NCBI GenBank assembly: GCA_026393275.1
Contig: JAPLAM010000078.1
Span: forward strand, 1-64,000
DNA length: 64,000 nucleotides
Reading direction: 5' to 3'
Source of the DNA: Arthrobacter sp.
GTDB lineage: Bacteria; Actinomycetota; Actinomycetes; Actinomycetales; Micrococcaceae
The position numbers and the translations under genes are program-made. The notes beneath the pieces are model-generated. The model searched no databases. It was not told the origin of the DNA and saw nothing but the letters and a program-made list of their open reading frames with translations. Below, one piece after another: positions 7,842-16,997 of this stretch (the stretch's first letter is position 1; each line of letters opens with the position of its first letter).

Positions 7842-8519
7842 ATGCTTGATCAGGGCATCACCTACAACACGACCATGGCGATGGTCGCTGGCGCCATCAT
7901 GCTCTTGTTGCTCGTCTTCCTGCGAGTGGTCCAGCAACCTGGTCGCAAAACGATCGATGGATGGGCGTGGATGTTTGCAGCCCTCGGCTTGTTTTTGGCC
8001 GTCACCGGCACTCACATGACCCTCACGTGGCCACTGAAACAGATTCCCGTTCCCGGCGTCCCTTGCTGCGCGGTCGACAACCTCACCTTCGGTGAACCCG
8101 CAATGTTCTATGGCTTTCTGGTGTTCTTCGGGGCCATTGCGTTGATGCGTGCCGAGAGAGCCGCCGTCGACCGCGGGGGGCAGTTCGAGCTCGTGGCCAC
8201 CGTCCGGCCGTTCCTGTACGCGGGTGCCTTTGGCGGCATCGGGCTCATCATGATCGCCGTGGCCGGACTTGAGTTCGGGATGTGGCATCCACCTGAGGTG
8301 GAACCCATTGCCGGGATGCTGGCGGGCTCCATCCTGGAAGCCCTCTACATGGCGTTCGCCTACATCATCACTGGCGTGGCCGCGATTACAGCCCCGTTCG
8401 CTCCTGAGCATCGCCTGGTGGCCAAGGTCTTCGTTGTGTCGTTGTTCATCGCAGGAATGATGTGGCTGTTCCTCAGCATCACCGTTTTCTACGGACACGT
8501 CGGCTTCTTCCCGCACTGA
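7842..8519 (+). CDS. DUF981-like integral membrane protein
   Basis: A 225-residue protein with about six or seven hydrophobic helices. The segment NLTFGEPAMFYGFLVFFGAI resembles the conserved 'N..FGEP...FG.LL' motif of DUF981 proteins, and VPGVPCCAVD with adjacent cysteines may bind a metal or form a disulfide. It follows the small membrane protein with a three-base gap. No function is established for the family, and the assignment rests on motif resemblance. Confidence 0.65.
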   Translation: MLDQGITYNTTMAMVAGAIMLLLLVFLRVVQQPGRKTIDGWAWMFAALGLFLAVTGTHMTLTWPLKQIPVPGVPCCAVDNLTFGEPAMFYGFLVFFGAIALMRAERAAVDRGGQFELVATVRPFLYAGAFGGIGLIMIAVAGLEFGMWHPPEVEPIAGMLAGSILEALYMAFAYIITGVAAITAPFAPEHRLVAKVFVVSLFIAGMMWLFLSITVFYGHVGFFPH

Positions 8520-9232
8520 GCCTTGATGCGCCGATCGGCCTGGGCGGATGAGCTGTGACCAGTTTGAGCGGATTTGCGGGCTGGGGACATGGTTGGGCGC
8601 CGGCCTCGCTGCCGCTGGTGTTCCACTAGTTGCCACGGTCCTAACCACCCGGCGGCCGAGGTCGCGGTAAAACACCTGAAGGCATATGGACCGGCGCACT
8701 GGACATCCTGACTATCGGTTGGAATGCTCGAAGCACGCGTGGCCGCAACGCGTGCCTGAGAGCCCAAGCGAAAAATAGCCAGAGGACGCTCAGCGCTGGC
8801 GGCACGGAAGCCGGTTCCGACTTCGTCGCCTTCGCCGGCTCACCGGCCGTGGCCCTCGCCTCCGCCATCAAGGCCATGGGAACGAGCGCCGCTGGCATCA
8901 GCTGTGGTTGCTCGGGCCCGCTGCGCTTCGGAACGGTGATCAATTTCAATGCGCTCAATATTGCTGGAGCAATCAATCGCCGGAGAGAAGCCAGCTGAAT
9001 CAGCTTCGGGATTTTCATCCCTGAGGCGGAGTGCCGGTACAACGTCTAAGCGCCAAATGAGTGCCCCACTGCCTGCTACGGAAGTCAGTAAAATTCGGGC
9101 TGGTGCTTTTCCGCACCCAGAGGCGGTGCGCATACAGGTTGAACTCTAGTGAGGATCCATTCGGAAAAGACCGGAGGGCGAGGGTCTCTCCTCAACTGGT
9201 GACGGGGGTCAGTCCCGTCAGCGGGACGCCGG
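8520..9232. other. Stretch of about 700 bases with a possible decayed gene
   Basis: From about 8647 to 8998 a plus-strand frame stays open for some 115 codons with no clear start. Its last part, including SPAVALASAIKAMG and FGTVINFNALNIAGAIN before the stop, looks like a membrane-protein fragment. The opposite strand is also open. I read it as the 3' remnant of a transporter-like gene but cannot name it. Bases 9000-9230 hold nothing recognisable. Confidence 0.3.
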
Positions 9233-9457
9233 TTACACCAGCGCCCGCTTCACCTGCTTCTTCTCTGGTGCGGGGATGACCCAGATTTTGCCGAAGAGGT
9301 CGGAGACGTAGGCCACATGGTCCCGCGGGTCTACAGCCACGCCGATGGCCGCCTCAAACCCGTCCGCCATGCGCGCGCTCCTCGGACGGCCGTGTTCGTC
9401 ATTATCGACAAAATCTACAACGAAACCTTGACTTTCGGACATATTTTGTCGTTCCAT
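9233..9457 (-). pseudogene. C-terminal-like fragment, possibly of a beta-propeller (SMP-30/NHL) protein
   Basis: The 74-codon frame contains IGVAVDPRDHVAYVSDLFGK and IWVIPAPEKKQ, which resembles the last blade of an SMP-30/NHL-type propeller ('GVAVDP....YVSDL'). A full protein of that type would be about 290 residues, so this would be a remnant. Alternative starts are ATG 9457 and ATG 9442, both with poor ribosome sites. It could instead be a genuine small protein. Confidence 0.3.
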
Positions 9458-9542
9458 GGTGGAGATCAGTAATGATGTGGATCACAGGCGTGGTAGATCG
9501 ACATCACACTTGAGCCATGAACATCAAACCCAAGGAGTGCGG

Positions 9543-10277
9543 ATGCATAGCTTCGCCGTCGACCCGGGCTCGACCGACATCAGCCCGGTATCTTTCCACC
9601 CCGTCCTCTGGATCTGTGCGGCAGCCGTGTTCGCGGTCATCGTGCTCCAGTCCGTCATCTACCTGCGGGCCATCCGCAAGGCCGCCAGCTCGGTTGATCT
9701 CACTGACGGGCAGGTTATGGGCTCGGTCCGCCGCGGCGGCATCGCGGCGATTGGCCCTTCGCTCGCCGTCGCCCTCGTCGCGGTCTCACTCCTGCCGCTG
9801 TTCAGCACGCCGGCTGTGCTGACCCGCATCGGCCTCGTCGGGTCTGCGGCGTTCGACGTCGCCGCGGCGGGTCTGGCGGCCCAGTCGCAGGGCGCGCAGC
9901 TCGGCGGCCCCACCTACACCCAGAAGGTCTTCGCGATCGGCTTCGCCGCGATGACCCTCGGTGGTCTGGTGTGGATGCTCACGGCGCTCATCCTGACTCC
10001 CATCCTGGCCAAGGGTGACAAGACGCTGCGCAAGGTCAACCCGGCCGTCATGACGGTGGTCCCCACGGCCGCGATCCTCGCCGCGTTCATGACGCTCGCG
10101 TTCACTGAGACCACCAAATCGGGGGTCCACGTCCTCACGCTGCTCGTCTCAGCGGGCGTGATGGGCCTGTGCATCGCCGGTGCGAAGTACTTCAAGAAGC
10201 CCTGGCTGCGCGAGTGGGGCCTCGGCATCGCGATCTTCGTGGCCCTTGCCGCCGCCTTCCTTGTCACCGCCAAGTAG
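9543..10277 (+). CDS. DUF5058-family membrane protein
   Basis: A 244-residue protein starting at ATG 9543 behind AAGGAG, with a short extracytoplasmic N-terminus and six to seven membrane helices. The order of conserved stretches (SFHPVLWICAAAVFAVIVLQ, then GSVRRGGIAAIGPSLAVALV, then YTQKVFAIGFAAMTLGGLVW) matches the DUF5058 family. These proteins are commonly encoded next to a second membrane protein and an M20 amidohydrolase, as here, so they are likely half of a two-component uptake system. Transport itself is inferred. Confidence 0.75.
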   Translation: MHSFAVDPGSTDISPVSFHPVLWICAAAVFAVIVLQSVIYLRAIRKAASSVDLTDGQVMGSVRRGGIAAIGPSLAVALVAVSLLPLFSTPAVLTRIGLVGSAAFDVAAAGLAAQSQGAQLGGPTYTQKVFAIGFAAMTLGGLVWMLTALILTPILAKGDKTLRKVNPAVMTVVPTAAILAAFMTLAFTETTKSGVHVLTLLVSAGVMGLCIAGAKYFKKPWLREWGLGIAIFVALAAAFLVTAK

Positions 10278-10299
10278 CACGAGTCCAGGAGAACCGCTG

Positions 10300-11043
10300 A
10301 TGTCAACCAAGACCGCAACCTTCGACGGGCTCGCCCAGTTCGACCGCACCACCTCCATCTGGGGCCCCATCACCCTGGGCCTCGGCTTCCTCGTGTCCCT
10401 CGCTGCCGCGCTCTTCGCGGCGTTTGGCACGGGATTGGGCATCACCGGCCAGGAGGTGTGGACCGCGTTTGGAATCGTCTTCGCCACGTTCGGCATCATC
10501 GCCGTCGTCGAACCGATCTCGTACTATCCGATCCTCGGACGCTCCGCGATGTACCAGGCCTTCATGATCGGTAACATCGCCAACAAGCTGCTCCCGTCCG
10601 CGCTCATCGCCCAGACCGACCTCGGAGAAAAGCCGGGCACCCGCCGGGCAGAGCTCATCGCGGGTGCCGCAATCATCGGTGCGGCGTTCGTCCACATAAT
10701 CACCCTGATCATCCTCGTGGGCTTCCTCGGCACGTGGCTCCTGGGCCTCCTGCCGGCGGGGCTTATCGCCGTGGCACGCCTCTACATCCTCTCGGCCGTC
10801 TTCGGAGCCGTCACGGTCCAGGCCGTGGTATCGATGAAGAACGCGCGGACCACCATTATCGCCGCAGTGGTTTCGGCCATCGTCGTGTACGGCGTGGTCC
10901 GGCTCGCGCCTGTGCTCACCAACTACGCCACGGCGGTCTCCGTCGTCGCCGTGATCATCGTTGCGTGGTTTGCGCGGAAGCGTACCGTCGCGTCCGAAGC
11001 TATCGATGCGCCAGCGGACGCACCGTCCTCCATCGGACACTGA
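10300..11043 (+). CDS. Membrane protein, presumed partner of the DUF5058 protein
   Basis: A 247-residue protein starting at ATG 10300 after CCAGGAG. It has about six hydrophobic segments, and the charged loop LGEKPGTRRAELIAG after helix 3 is probably cytoplasmic. It lies 22 bases after the DUF5058 gene and 48 before the amidohydrolase, so all three form one operon. I know of no characterised function. The context suggests a permease subunit importing an amide or acylated amino compound that the amidohydrolase then cleaves. Confidence 0.65.
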   Translation: MSTKTATFDGLAQFDRTTSIWGPITLGLGFLVSLAAALFAAFGTGLGITGQEVWTAFGIVFATFGIIAVVEPISYYPILGRSAMYQAFMIGNIANKLLPSALIAQTDLGEKPGTRRAELIAGAAIIGAAFVHIITLIILVGFLGTWLLGLLPAGLIAVARLYILSAVFGAVTVQAVVSMKNARTTIIAAVVSAIVVYGVVRLAPVLTNYATAVSVVAVIIVAWFARKRTVASEAIDAPADAPSSIGH

Positions 11044-11091
11044 GCTCTGCGGGCAGAACGCAACCGAACATGACTGACACGAAAGGCCACC

Positions 11092-12336
11092 ATGACTGAC
11101 ACCACCACCCTCTCCCTCGCCACGGGCATCGAGGTCGCCGCAGGCTTCGTCGCCGAGCACGTCGAGATGTACAAGGACTACCACCGCGCACCGGAGCTGT
11201 CCTCGACTGAGCACCGGACCGCCGAATCGATCGAGGCCCGGCTGACCGGGCTCGGCATCGAGCACTTCCGCTCCGGCGGGACCGGCGTCGTGGGCCTCCT
11301 GACCAATGGCGAGGGACCCGTGGTCGGTTTCCGCGCGGACACAGACGGCCTGCCCATCGCAGAGGCCACCGGCCTGGACTACGCGAGCACCGCGACCGGC
11401 ACGCTGCCCGACGGCAGCGAGGCGCCCACGATGCACGGCTGCGGCCACGACACCCACATCACGGCAGCCCTCGCCGCCGCCGCATACCTCACGGCAAACC
11501 GGGACAAGTGGCACGGCACCGTGGTGTTCCTCTTCCAGCCCGGCGAGGAAACAGCGTGGGGGGCCAAGGCGATGGTCGACGACGGCCTCTGGGACCGCGC
11601 GCCGCGCCCCGAGGTGGTCCTCGCCCAGCACGTCATGCCCGTCGAGGCCGGCAAGTTCTGGCTGCGGCCAGGGAACATGGCGAGCCTCGCCGACTCGTGG
11701 CGGATCACCGTCCGCGGCCGCCAGGCCCACGGCTCGCAGCCGGAGAAGTCCCTCGACCCGATCGTCGCTGCGGCCTCGATGGTCCTCCGTCTCCAGACGA
11801 TCGTCTCCCGGGAGCTCTCCCCGTTTACTCCCGCGGTGGTCACGGTCGGCACGTTCCACGCGGGCCTGAAGGAGAACATCATTCCGGAGACCGCCGAGTT
11901 CTCCGTCAACGTGCGCACGCCCGACGAGGACGTCCGCGCCCATGTCCTGGGCTCGATCCGGCGGATTGTGGCCGCCGAGGCCGCCGCCTCCGGGATCGAC
12001 GAGCCCGCGATCGTGGAGATCAACAGATTCCCGCGCCTCTTCAACGACGCCGAGCACACCGCGCGTGCCGCGGCTGCGTTGACGTCCGGTTTCGGCCCCG
12101 ACGCCGTCATTGAGGCGCCGCTCGGCATGGGCTCGGAGGACGCAGGCTGGCTCGGCGACTCGATCGGCGTTCCCGTGGTCTTCTGGGCCTTCGGCGCGTT
12201 CCCCGCCGCGGCGTTCGCCGACGGCAAGGCTCCGGCCGGCAACCACTCGCCGCAGTTCGCGCCCGACGCCGAGCTCGCCGTGGTCAACGGCACCGGCGCC
12301 GCGCTTGCGGTGCTGCTCGAGTACCTGGCCAAGTAG
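11092..12336 (+). CDS. M20-family amidohydrolase / metallopeptidase
   Basis: A 414-residue cytoplasmic enzyme of the M20D group (hippurate hydrolase, AbgB, IAA-amino-acid hydrolase relatives). It shows the metal-binding motif MHGCGHDTH, the catalytic-Glu region FQPGEETAWGAKAM, the dimerisation-domain motif RGRQAHGSQP and the late ligand region around GNHSPQFAPDAELA. It should hydrolyse an amide bond between an acyl group and an amino acid or similar amine. The substrate is unknown but probably enters through the two upstream membrane proteins. Confidence 0.92.
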   Translation: MTDTTTLSLATGIEVAAGFVAEHVEMYKDYHRAPELSSTEHRTAESIEARLTGLGIEHFRSGGTGVVGLLTNGEGPVVGFRADTDGLPIAEATGLDYASTATGTLPDGSEAPTMHGCGHDTHITAALAAAAYLTANRDKWHGTVVFLFQPGEETAWGAKAMVDDGLWDRAPRPEVVLAQHVMPVEAGKFWLRPGNMASLADSWRITVRGRQAHGSQPEKSLDPIVAAASMVLRLQTIVSRELSPFTPAVVTVGTFHAGLKENIIPETAEFSVNVRTPDEDVRAHVLGSIRRIVAAEAAASGIDEPAIVEINRFPRLFNDAEHTARAAAALTSGFGPDAVIEAPLGMGSEDAGWLGDSIGVPVVFWAFGAFPAAAFADGKAPAGNHSPQFAPDAELAVVNGTGAALAVLLEYLAK

Positions 12337-12342
12337 GTGAGG

Positions 12343-12372
12343 AACGGCGGCGGGTTCCCACCCGCCGTCGTA
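12343..12372 (+). terminator. Possible terminator after the amidohydrolase operon
   Basis: An imperfect GC-rich hairpin (acggcggcggg paired with cccgccgtcgt around a short loop) is followed by a weak pyrimidine run. It sits between the operon stop and the regulator gene. Confidence 0.35.
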
Positions 12373-12434
12373 CTTCCGTCTTGCGAAGGGGAAGCTGCCG
12401 GGTTCGGGGCTCCGGACATGGAAGGATAAAGCGC

Positions 12435-13451
12435 ATGCTTGACGACCTTGACCGCCAGATCGTGGCAGCCCTCATCCGCAATGGCCGGGCGCCGTGGAGG
12501 CTCATTGCCGAGGTGCTTGAACAACAGGAGCGCACCGTGGCCCGCCGCGGCAACAGGCTGCTGGCGTCCGGGGAGGTGCGCGTGCAGTCGTTCCCGAGCC
12601 CCGCGGCGCTTGCGCCAGTGGACCTCTACATGCTCCGCGTTGCCGCCACGCCGTCCGCCGTGACGGCCGTCGGGATGTGGCTGGCCGACCGGTCCGAGAC
12701 GCATTGGGTCAGCGCGCTGTCCGGGGCGAGCGAGTGCATCGTCGAGCTATTCCTCGAACGGGACGCTGTCGGTCCGTTTCTGCACGGCGAACTCGCCGCG
12801 CTCGACGGCGTCCAGAACCTCTCCCTCGAGCCGATCTTCGAGTATTTCCGCACGGTGTCGGGCTGGCGGCCGGACCTCCTCACCCTGGACCAGTACGAAA
12901 CGCTCAGTTCCTCCGAGCTACCGCATCTCGCCACTCGGTACACGGAATTCGGGATGTTGAGCCTCGACGAGCCGAACCGCGCCCTCGCTGAGCTCCTTCG
13001 CGCCAACGGCCGCATCACAATCGAGGAGTTGGCCGCCCGGCTGGGGGTGTCCAAGCCGACCGCGAGCCGAAGGCTCGAGACCCTCATTGCCAACGGTGCC
13101 GTATACGTGCGCGCCATCCTCGACCCGGCTTCGATCGGGTATCCCGTCGAGGGCCTCCTGACCGTGCGCGCCAAGGCCCCCGCGCTGGACGCCGCCGGAC
13201 GGTACATCGCGGACCTGCCGCCGACGCGCTGGGCCGCCAATGTTTCCGGTCGCATCCTCGTCCAGACCGCCGCCCGGAGCCTCGCGGAGTTGCGCGGGAT
13301 GATGGAGGGAATCGCGGCTCAGCCCGGCGTGACCGGTGTGGACCTCTCGCTTTTCACCAGGATCTTCAAGCGCAGCACGGTTGCCTACCGCGACGGGAAG
13401 CTCCCCCTTGCTCGAGACGAAGAAGATGTCACGGAAGGGAAAACGCGGTAG
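12435..13451 (+). CDS. Lrp/AsnC-family regulator with two HTH/ligand modules
   Basis: A 338-residue protein starting at ATG 12435 with a GGAAGGA site. It is about twice the usual 150-residue Lrp length. HTH 1 starts at the N-terminus (LDDLDRQIVAALIRNGRAPW) and HTH 2 at about residue 180 (LLRANGRITIEELAARLGVS, then KPTASRRLETLI). Each is followed by a RAM-like region (LYMLRVAATPSAVTAVGMWL; GLLTVRAKAPALDAAGRYIA). Such tandem Lrp proteins exist in actinobacteria. It is 98 bases downstream of the amidohydrolase and probably regulates that operon. Confidence 0.88.
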   Translation: MLDDLDRQIVAALIRNGRAPWRLIAEVLEQQERTVARRGNRLLASGEVRVQSFPSPAALAPVDLYMLRVAATPSAVTAVGMWLADRSETHWVSALSGASECIVELFLERDAVGPFLHGELAALDGVQNLSLEPIFEYFRTVSGWRPDLLTLDQYETLSSSELPHLATRYTEFGMLSLDEPNRALAELLRANGRITIEELAARLGVSKPTASRRLETLIANGAVYVRAILDPASIGYPVEGLLTVRAKAPALDAAGRYIADLPPTRWAANVSGRILVQTAARSLAELRGMMEGIAAQPGVTGVDLSLFTRIFKRSTVAYRDGKLPLARDEEDVTEGKTR

Positions 13452-13524
13452 GGGCGGATAACCCAAGAGACGTTGTCCCCTCGTGTGGGCAGCTGTTCCT
13501 TTGAGAAGTCGTCGGCACTAATCG

Positions 13525-14838
13525 CTACAGCGCTCTACAGCTATGGAGTGGACGAGAGCGGACGCCGCGCCGTCGCCATCTGGCTTTGGCGGTCGCAAGT
13601 TTCGACCGGACCCGCACGAGGTGTCCTTTCGGATTATCCGGTTGGGGGATGGCGCCCGCAGCGAACTGGTCGATAACACCCGGGCGGAAGACGAGGCATT
13701 CCGTCGAGCCGCCGAACTGGAAGTAGCCAAGCTCGTCGCCCTTGTTCACATGGCGGCCCGGGGCGATCTCCGGGTTGATGACACAGGACGAGACCTCGAT
13801 CATGCCCACGGGGATCACCGCCATGAGGCCGATCACGGGGTCGTCGGCCTGTATCAGGATGATCGCCCGGGCCGCGACGTGGGCCAAATAGGACTGTGAC
13901 AGGGTTGAGTCAACGGCGTCGGCCCCCTCGGATTCCGCCTCGGAGAAGTACGTGCCGTCCTTAAGGTACGCCCGCACGATCGTTCCAGCGACGGGGGCGT
14001 GCCACCGGTGGTAGTTCAACGCGCTCAGGAATGCCTGGTAGACCGTTCCGCCGACAAAGTGATCCACCGCCTCGTCCCTGGCGAGGAGGTCATCGAGTGA
14101 GTACGGCTGGTTCTTGACCCAGAACCGGCTCTGCCGTTGAACGTCGGAGCTGATCTTGTACGGGGTCGACTCGCAGGCGCTGACGATGACTTTGTCGTCG
14201 TCGGGGGAGGCGACGGGCCTGGACGTCGGCGTGAGGCGACGGGCGAAGAAATCGTTCCACGACGTGAAGCCCCAGTGCTCGGCGAGGGCATCGTGTTGGT
14301 AATCGTCCATCCCGACGACTTTCCGCGCCGTCTCCGACATCCATCCGGACGGCGAAGTGTTCAGCACATACAGCGAGTCCTCGCTGGTCAGGAACTCGCA
14401 CCAGGCATCCAGGACCTTGCGGAACATGGCGACGATCCGCGGGTCGCGGTGGGCCGCGAACCCGGCCTCGGTTCCCATGGTCCAGTCGAGGATCGCCGTC
14501 AGCGGCGTGGTGACCATGCCGCCTTCGCTGAACTCGGGCGCCGTCGTCAGGACCTCGTTGATCAGCCGGAGCATCTGGTCAACGCTCGTGAGGTGCCGTT
14601 TGCGGTAGGGCTTCGACTTCGGAACCTGCTCGATCATCTCCGTCATGTAGAGACGGACCACAGGATCGTTGGCGATCAGTTCCTGGAACTCCACGATCAC
14701 CGGATGCAGAGGAACATCATCACCCCGCGCCTCCACCCGTTCCCGGTGCCCGGTGATCCAGTCCTCAAGGTCGTCCTGTTGCTCGGGCAGCCAGCCACCC
14801 AGTCGTCGGACACGGTCAGCAGAAGAGTTGATGGTCAT
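13525..14838 (-). CDS. Phosphatidylserine-decarboxylase-like enzyme (PSDC + PS decarboxylase domains)
   Basis: A 437-residue protein starting at ATG 14838. The N-terminal part (LHPVIVEFQELIANDPVVRL onward) is the PSDC-associated domain. The C-terminal part is the pyruvoyl-enzyme domain with FLSALNYHRWHAPVAGTIV and the self-cleavage site in FQFGGSTECLVF, where Ser becomes the pyruvoyl group. No membrane segment is present. Members with this two-domain layout include the fungal tryptophan decarboxylase PsiD, so an amino-acid substrate is as likely as a phospholipid. It converges with the Lrp-like gene and follows the MFS gene by 127 bases. Confidence 0.85.
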   Translation of the reverse strand: MTINSSADRVRRLGGWLPEQQDDLEDWITGHRERVEARGDDVPLHPVIVEFQELIANDPVVRLYMTEMIEQVPKSKPYRKRHLTSVDQMLRLINEVLTTAPEFSEGGMVTTPLTAILDWTMGTEAGFAAHRDPRIVAMFRKVLDAWCEFLTSEDSLYVLNTSPSGWMSETARKVVGMDDYQHDALAEHWGFTSWNDFFARRLTPTSRPVASPDDDKVIVSACESTPYKISSDVQRQSRFWVKNQPYSLDDLLARDEAVDHFVGGTVYQAFLSALNYHRWHAPVAGTIVRAYLKDGTYFSEAESEGADAVDSTLSQSYLAHVAARAIILIQADDPVIGLMAVIPVGMIEVSSCVINPEIAPGRHVNKGDELGYFQFGGSTECLVFRPGVIDQFAAGAIPQPDNPKGHLVRVRSKLATAKARWRRRGVRSRPLHSCRAL

Positions 14839-14965
14839 GATCCCGAGCCTACTCGCCTCCCGAATGCGTTTGCGGCGCCAGGCCAGCGGCCGAACACGCT
14901 GGACCAGCCAGATGATCGCCCCCAGGAGCGACCAGGCCCTCTTCTTCTTTGGGGTCTTGAGGATC

Positions 14966-16216
14966 TTATTCGCCGGCTGTGATGGCTGCGGCTTCGAATT
15001 CGCTGGTTTCGTCGACGGGGTGGTCGGCGGGGGTGAGGATGCGGCGGAAGATGGCGAGCAGGAGGGCTCCGACGACGGCGGTTGCGGCGGCGAAGAGGAA
15101 CGGGACCCCGGTGCCGAGGGAGGCCAGCCCGGTGCCGACGGGGGCGCCGATGGCGCCGCCGAAGAAGCGGATGCCGGAGTAGGCGGAGGAGGCGACGGCG
15201 CGGGGCAGGTTGCTGGCTTCCATGACGGCCTCTGTGAGCACGGTGTTGGCCGCGCCGATTTCGAAGCCGAGCAGCACAACGCAGACGACCAGCCAGGGGG
15301 TGTTCCCGGTCAGTTGGGAGGCCGCGATGTGGGTGGCGGCGAAGACGATGAGGGTGGCCGCGAGTACGCGGGTCGGGGAGAAGCGGTGGGTGAGCCGGGG
15401 TGCGATGACCACGCTGGTCAGGGCCAGGCCGATGCCGAAGCCGGTCATGACCAGGCCGATGCCGACCGCCGGCATTCCCAGCGGGTAGGGGACGTAGGCC
15501 AGGGTGACGAAGAAGGATGAGTTGTAGAAGAAGGCCACGATGCTCAGCACCAGAATCGAGGGAGTAGCGAGGGCCTTGAACGGCGCGGCGACAGGGCTTT
15601 TCTCGGCTGGCTTGCCCGAGCCCCGGACAAAGACCAGTAGGGCGACGAACCCGATGGCCAGGAGAGTGGCGGTGCCCCAGAACGGCACCATCCAGGAAAT
15701 GTCGCCGAGCAGACCGCCGACCAGCGGGCCGACCGCCAGGCCCAGGCCGAGCGCGGCCTCGTAGAGGATCACAGCCTGACCAGCGGTTCCGCCGCTGGCG
15801 GAAATGATCGAGGCCAGTGCGGTGGACAGGAACATGGCGTTGCCCAGGCCCCAGAGGGCCCGGAAGGTGATGATCCCGCCGATGTCCGTCGAGAGCGCAC
15901 AGCCGACGGCGGCCACGGCGATGACGGCGAGCCCGATCATCATGGTGCTGCGTGTGCCGATGCGCGAGGAGAGCCAGCTGGTAAAGAACATCACCAATGC
16001 CGTGACCACCAGATAGCTGGTGAAGAGGAAGGAGGTCTGCGTCGGGGTTGCGTGCATGGCTTTGGAGATGGTGGGCAGGATCGGCCCCACCAGTCCGATG
16101 CCCATGAAGGTCACCATCGACGCGAACGCGACGGCCCAGACCGCGGCCGGCTGGAGGAACAGGGAGCGTTGCGGTTCGGCGGCCATCGACGCGCCGTGAC
16201 TTTGGGGTAATGCCAT
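14966..16216 (-). CDS. MFS transporter
   Basis: A 416-residue, 12-helix major facilitator starting at ATG 16216 with a GGAG site. The loop 2-3 motif is SSRIGTRSTMMIG, and the layout is that of drug/metabolite efflux or uptake permeases. It is transcribed divergently from a MarR regulator, with TAAATTAC-type half-sites between the starts, so control by that MarR is likely. The decarboxylase-like gene downstream may be cotranscribed, with export or import of an amine or amino acid as one possible pairing. The substrate is unknown. Confidence 0.85.
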   Translation of the reverse strand: MALPQSHGASMAAEPQRSLFLQPAAVWAVAFASMVTFMGIGLVGPILPTISKAMHATPTQTSFLFTSYLVVTALVMFFTSWLSSRIGTRSTMMIGLAVIAVAAVGCALSTDIGGIITFRALWGLGNAMFLSTALASIISASGGTAGQAVILYEAALGLGLAVGPLVGGLLGDISWMVPFWGTATLLAIGFVALLVFVRGSGKPAEKSPVAAPFKALATPSILVLSIVAFFYNSSFFVTLAYVPYPLGMPAVGIGLVMTGFGIGLALTSVVIAPRLTHRFSPTRVLAATLIVFAATHIAASQLTGNTPWLVVCVVLLGFEIGAANTVLTEAVMEASNLPRAVASSAYSGIRFFGGAIGAPVGTGLASLGTGVPFLFAAATAVVGALLLAIFRRILTPADHPVDETSEFEAAAITAGE

Positions 16217-16260
16217 GAGGATCTCCAATCAAAGGAACGAGCTATCTCGATAGTACACCT

Positions 16261-16280
16261 GTAAATTACATATAAATTAC
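16261..16280. promoter_or_regulatory. MarR-type operator in the divergent MFS/MarR intergenic region
   Basis: GTAAATTAC (16261-16269) and ATAAATTAC (16272-16280) are tandem near-identical motifs between the divergent starts. The related inverted motif GTAATTTAC occurs at 16998. TTTAC-NN-GTAAA palindromes precede the two other operons of the region, so these look like sites of one MarR-family repressor. Confidence 0.55.
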
Positions 16281-16301
16281 CTTGTCCTCTACACTGGGAG
16301 G

Positions 16302-16817
16302 GTGATAAATAACGAGCGCCAGGACAGTGACTTCATCGCCCGACTCAGGGCGAGCTGGAAGCGGGCGATGCCGCAGATCGATACCCTGCCGATTGAGCTC
16401 TTGGGGCGTATCAACCGCGTTGGTTCCCAGTCGATTCAACAGCTTGACCGCGTCCTGGCGCCGAGTGGGGTGACGCGCTCTGAATTCGACGTGCTCTGCG
16501 CCCTGGCCCGCAGCGAACGGCCCCTGCGCGCTAACGAGGTCACGGCCCAAACCATGCTCAGCGGCGCAGCAACAACCAAGCTGACGGCTCGCCTGCAGAC
16601 CGCCGGGCTCATCAAGCGGGAACGCCTGGAACGTGACGGACGCGGCGTCCTGCTGGAACTAACCCCCGCCGGTAGGAGCCTCGTCGAGACGGAGTTCCCC
16701 CGCTGTCTTGACGCCGACAGGCAACTACTCCGGGGCCTTAGCGACGAGGAACAGGCAACCCTGGCCGCCCTCCTGCGCAAGGTCTCCGACAACGCAGAAC
16801 GCGCACTCACCGCATAG
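16302..16817 (+). CDS. MarR-family transcriptional regulator (1)
   Basis: A 171-residue protein starting at GTG 16302 behind GGGAGG. The winged-helix core is clear: VTRSEFDVLCALARSERPLR, ANEVTAQTMLSGAATTKLTA for recognition, and RLERDGRGVLLELTPAGRSL for the wing. It is related to a second MarR gene at 22.6 kb. It probably represses the divergent MFS gene and, through the matching palindromes, the operons starting at 17.1 and 20.4 kb. The ligand is unknown. Confidence 0.9.
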   Translation: MINNERQDSDFIARLRASWKRAMPQIDTLPIELLGRINRVGSQSIQQLDRVLAPSGVTRSEFDVLCALARSERPLRANEVTAQTMLSGAATTKLTARLQTAGLIKRERLERDGRGVLLELTPAGRSLVETEFPRCLDADRQLLRGLSDEEQATLAALLRKVSDNAERALTA

Positions 16818-16997
16818 GGCCGGGGCTCGCGGACAGAATCGCACTGGGCGGTGTTACCGCCGTCGAGCATCACGGCGCGTGTGCCATCCGGGCGTTCCAC
16901 GATGCGCCGCGGACCCGCCAGTCCCGGTGGAGACCCCCCTCCCGCCCCATCCGCCGGCCGACAGAGACGAACGTCACTACCGCGATATACATGCAAT

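Noticed and set aside
10303..12246. Long (647-codon) minus-strand open frame
   Set aside because: It is antisense to the well-supported membrane-protein and amidohydrolase genes, and its His/Asp/Gly-rich product is typical of a high-GC shadow.
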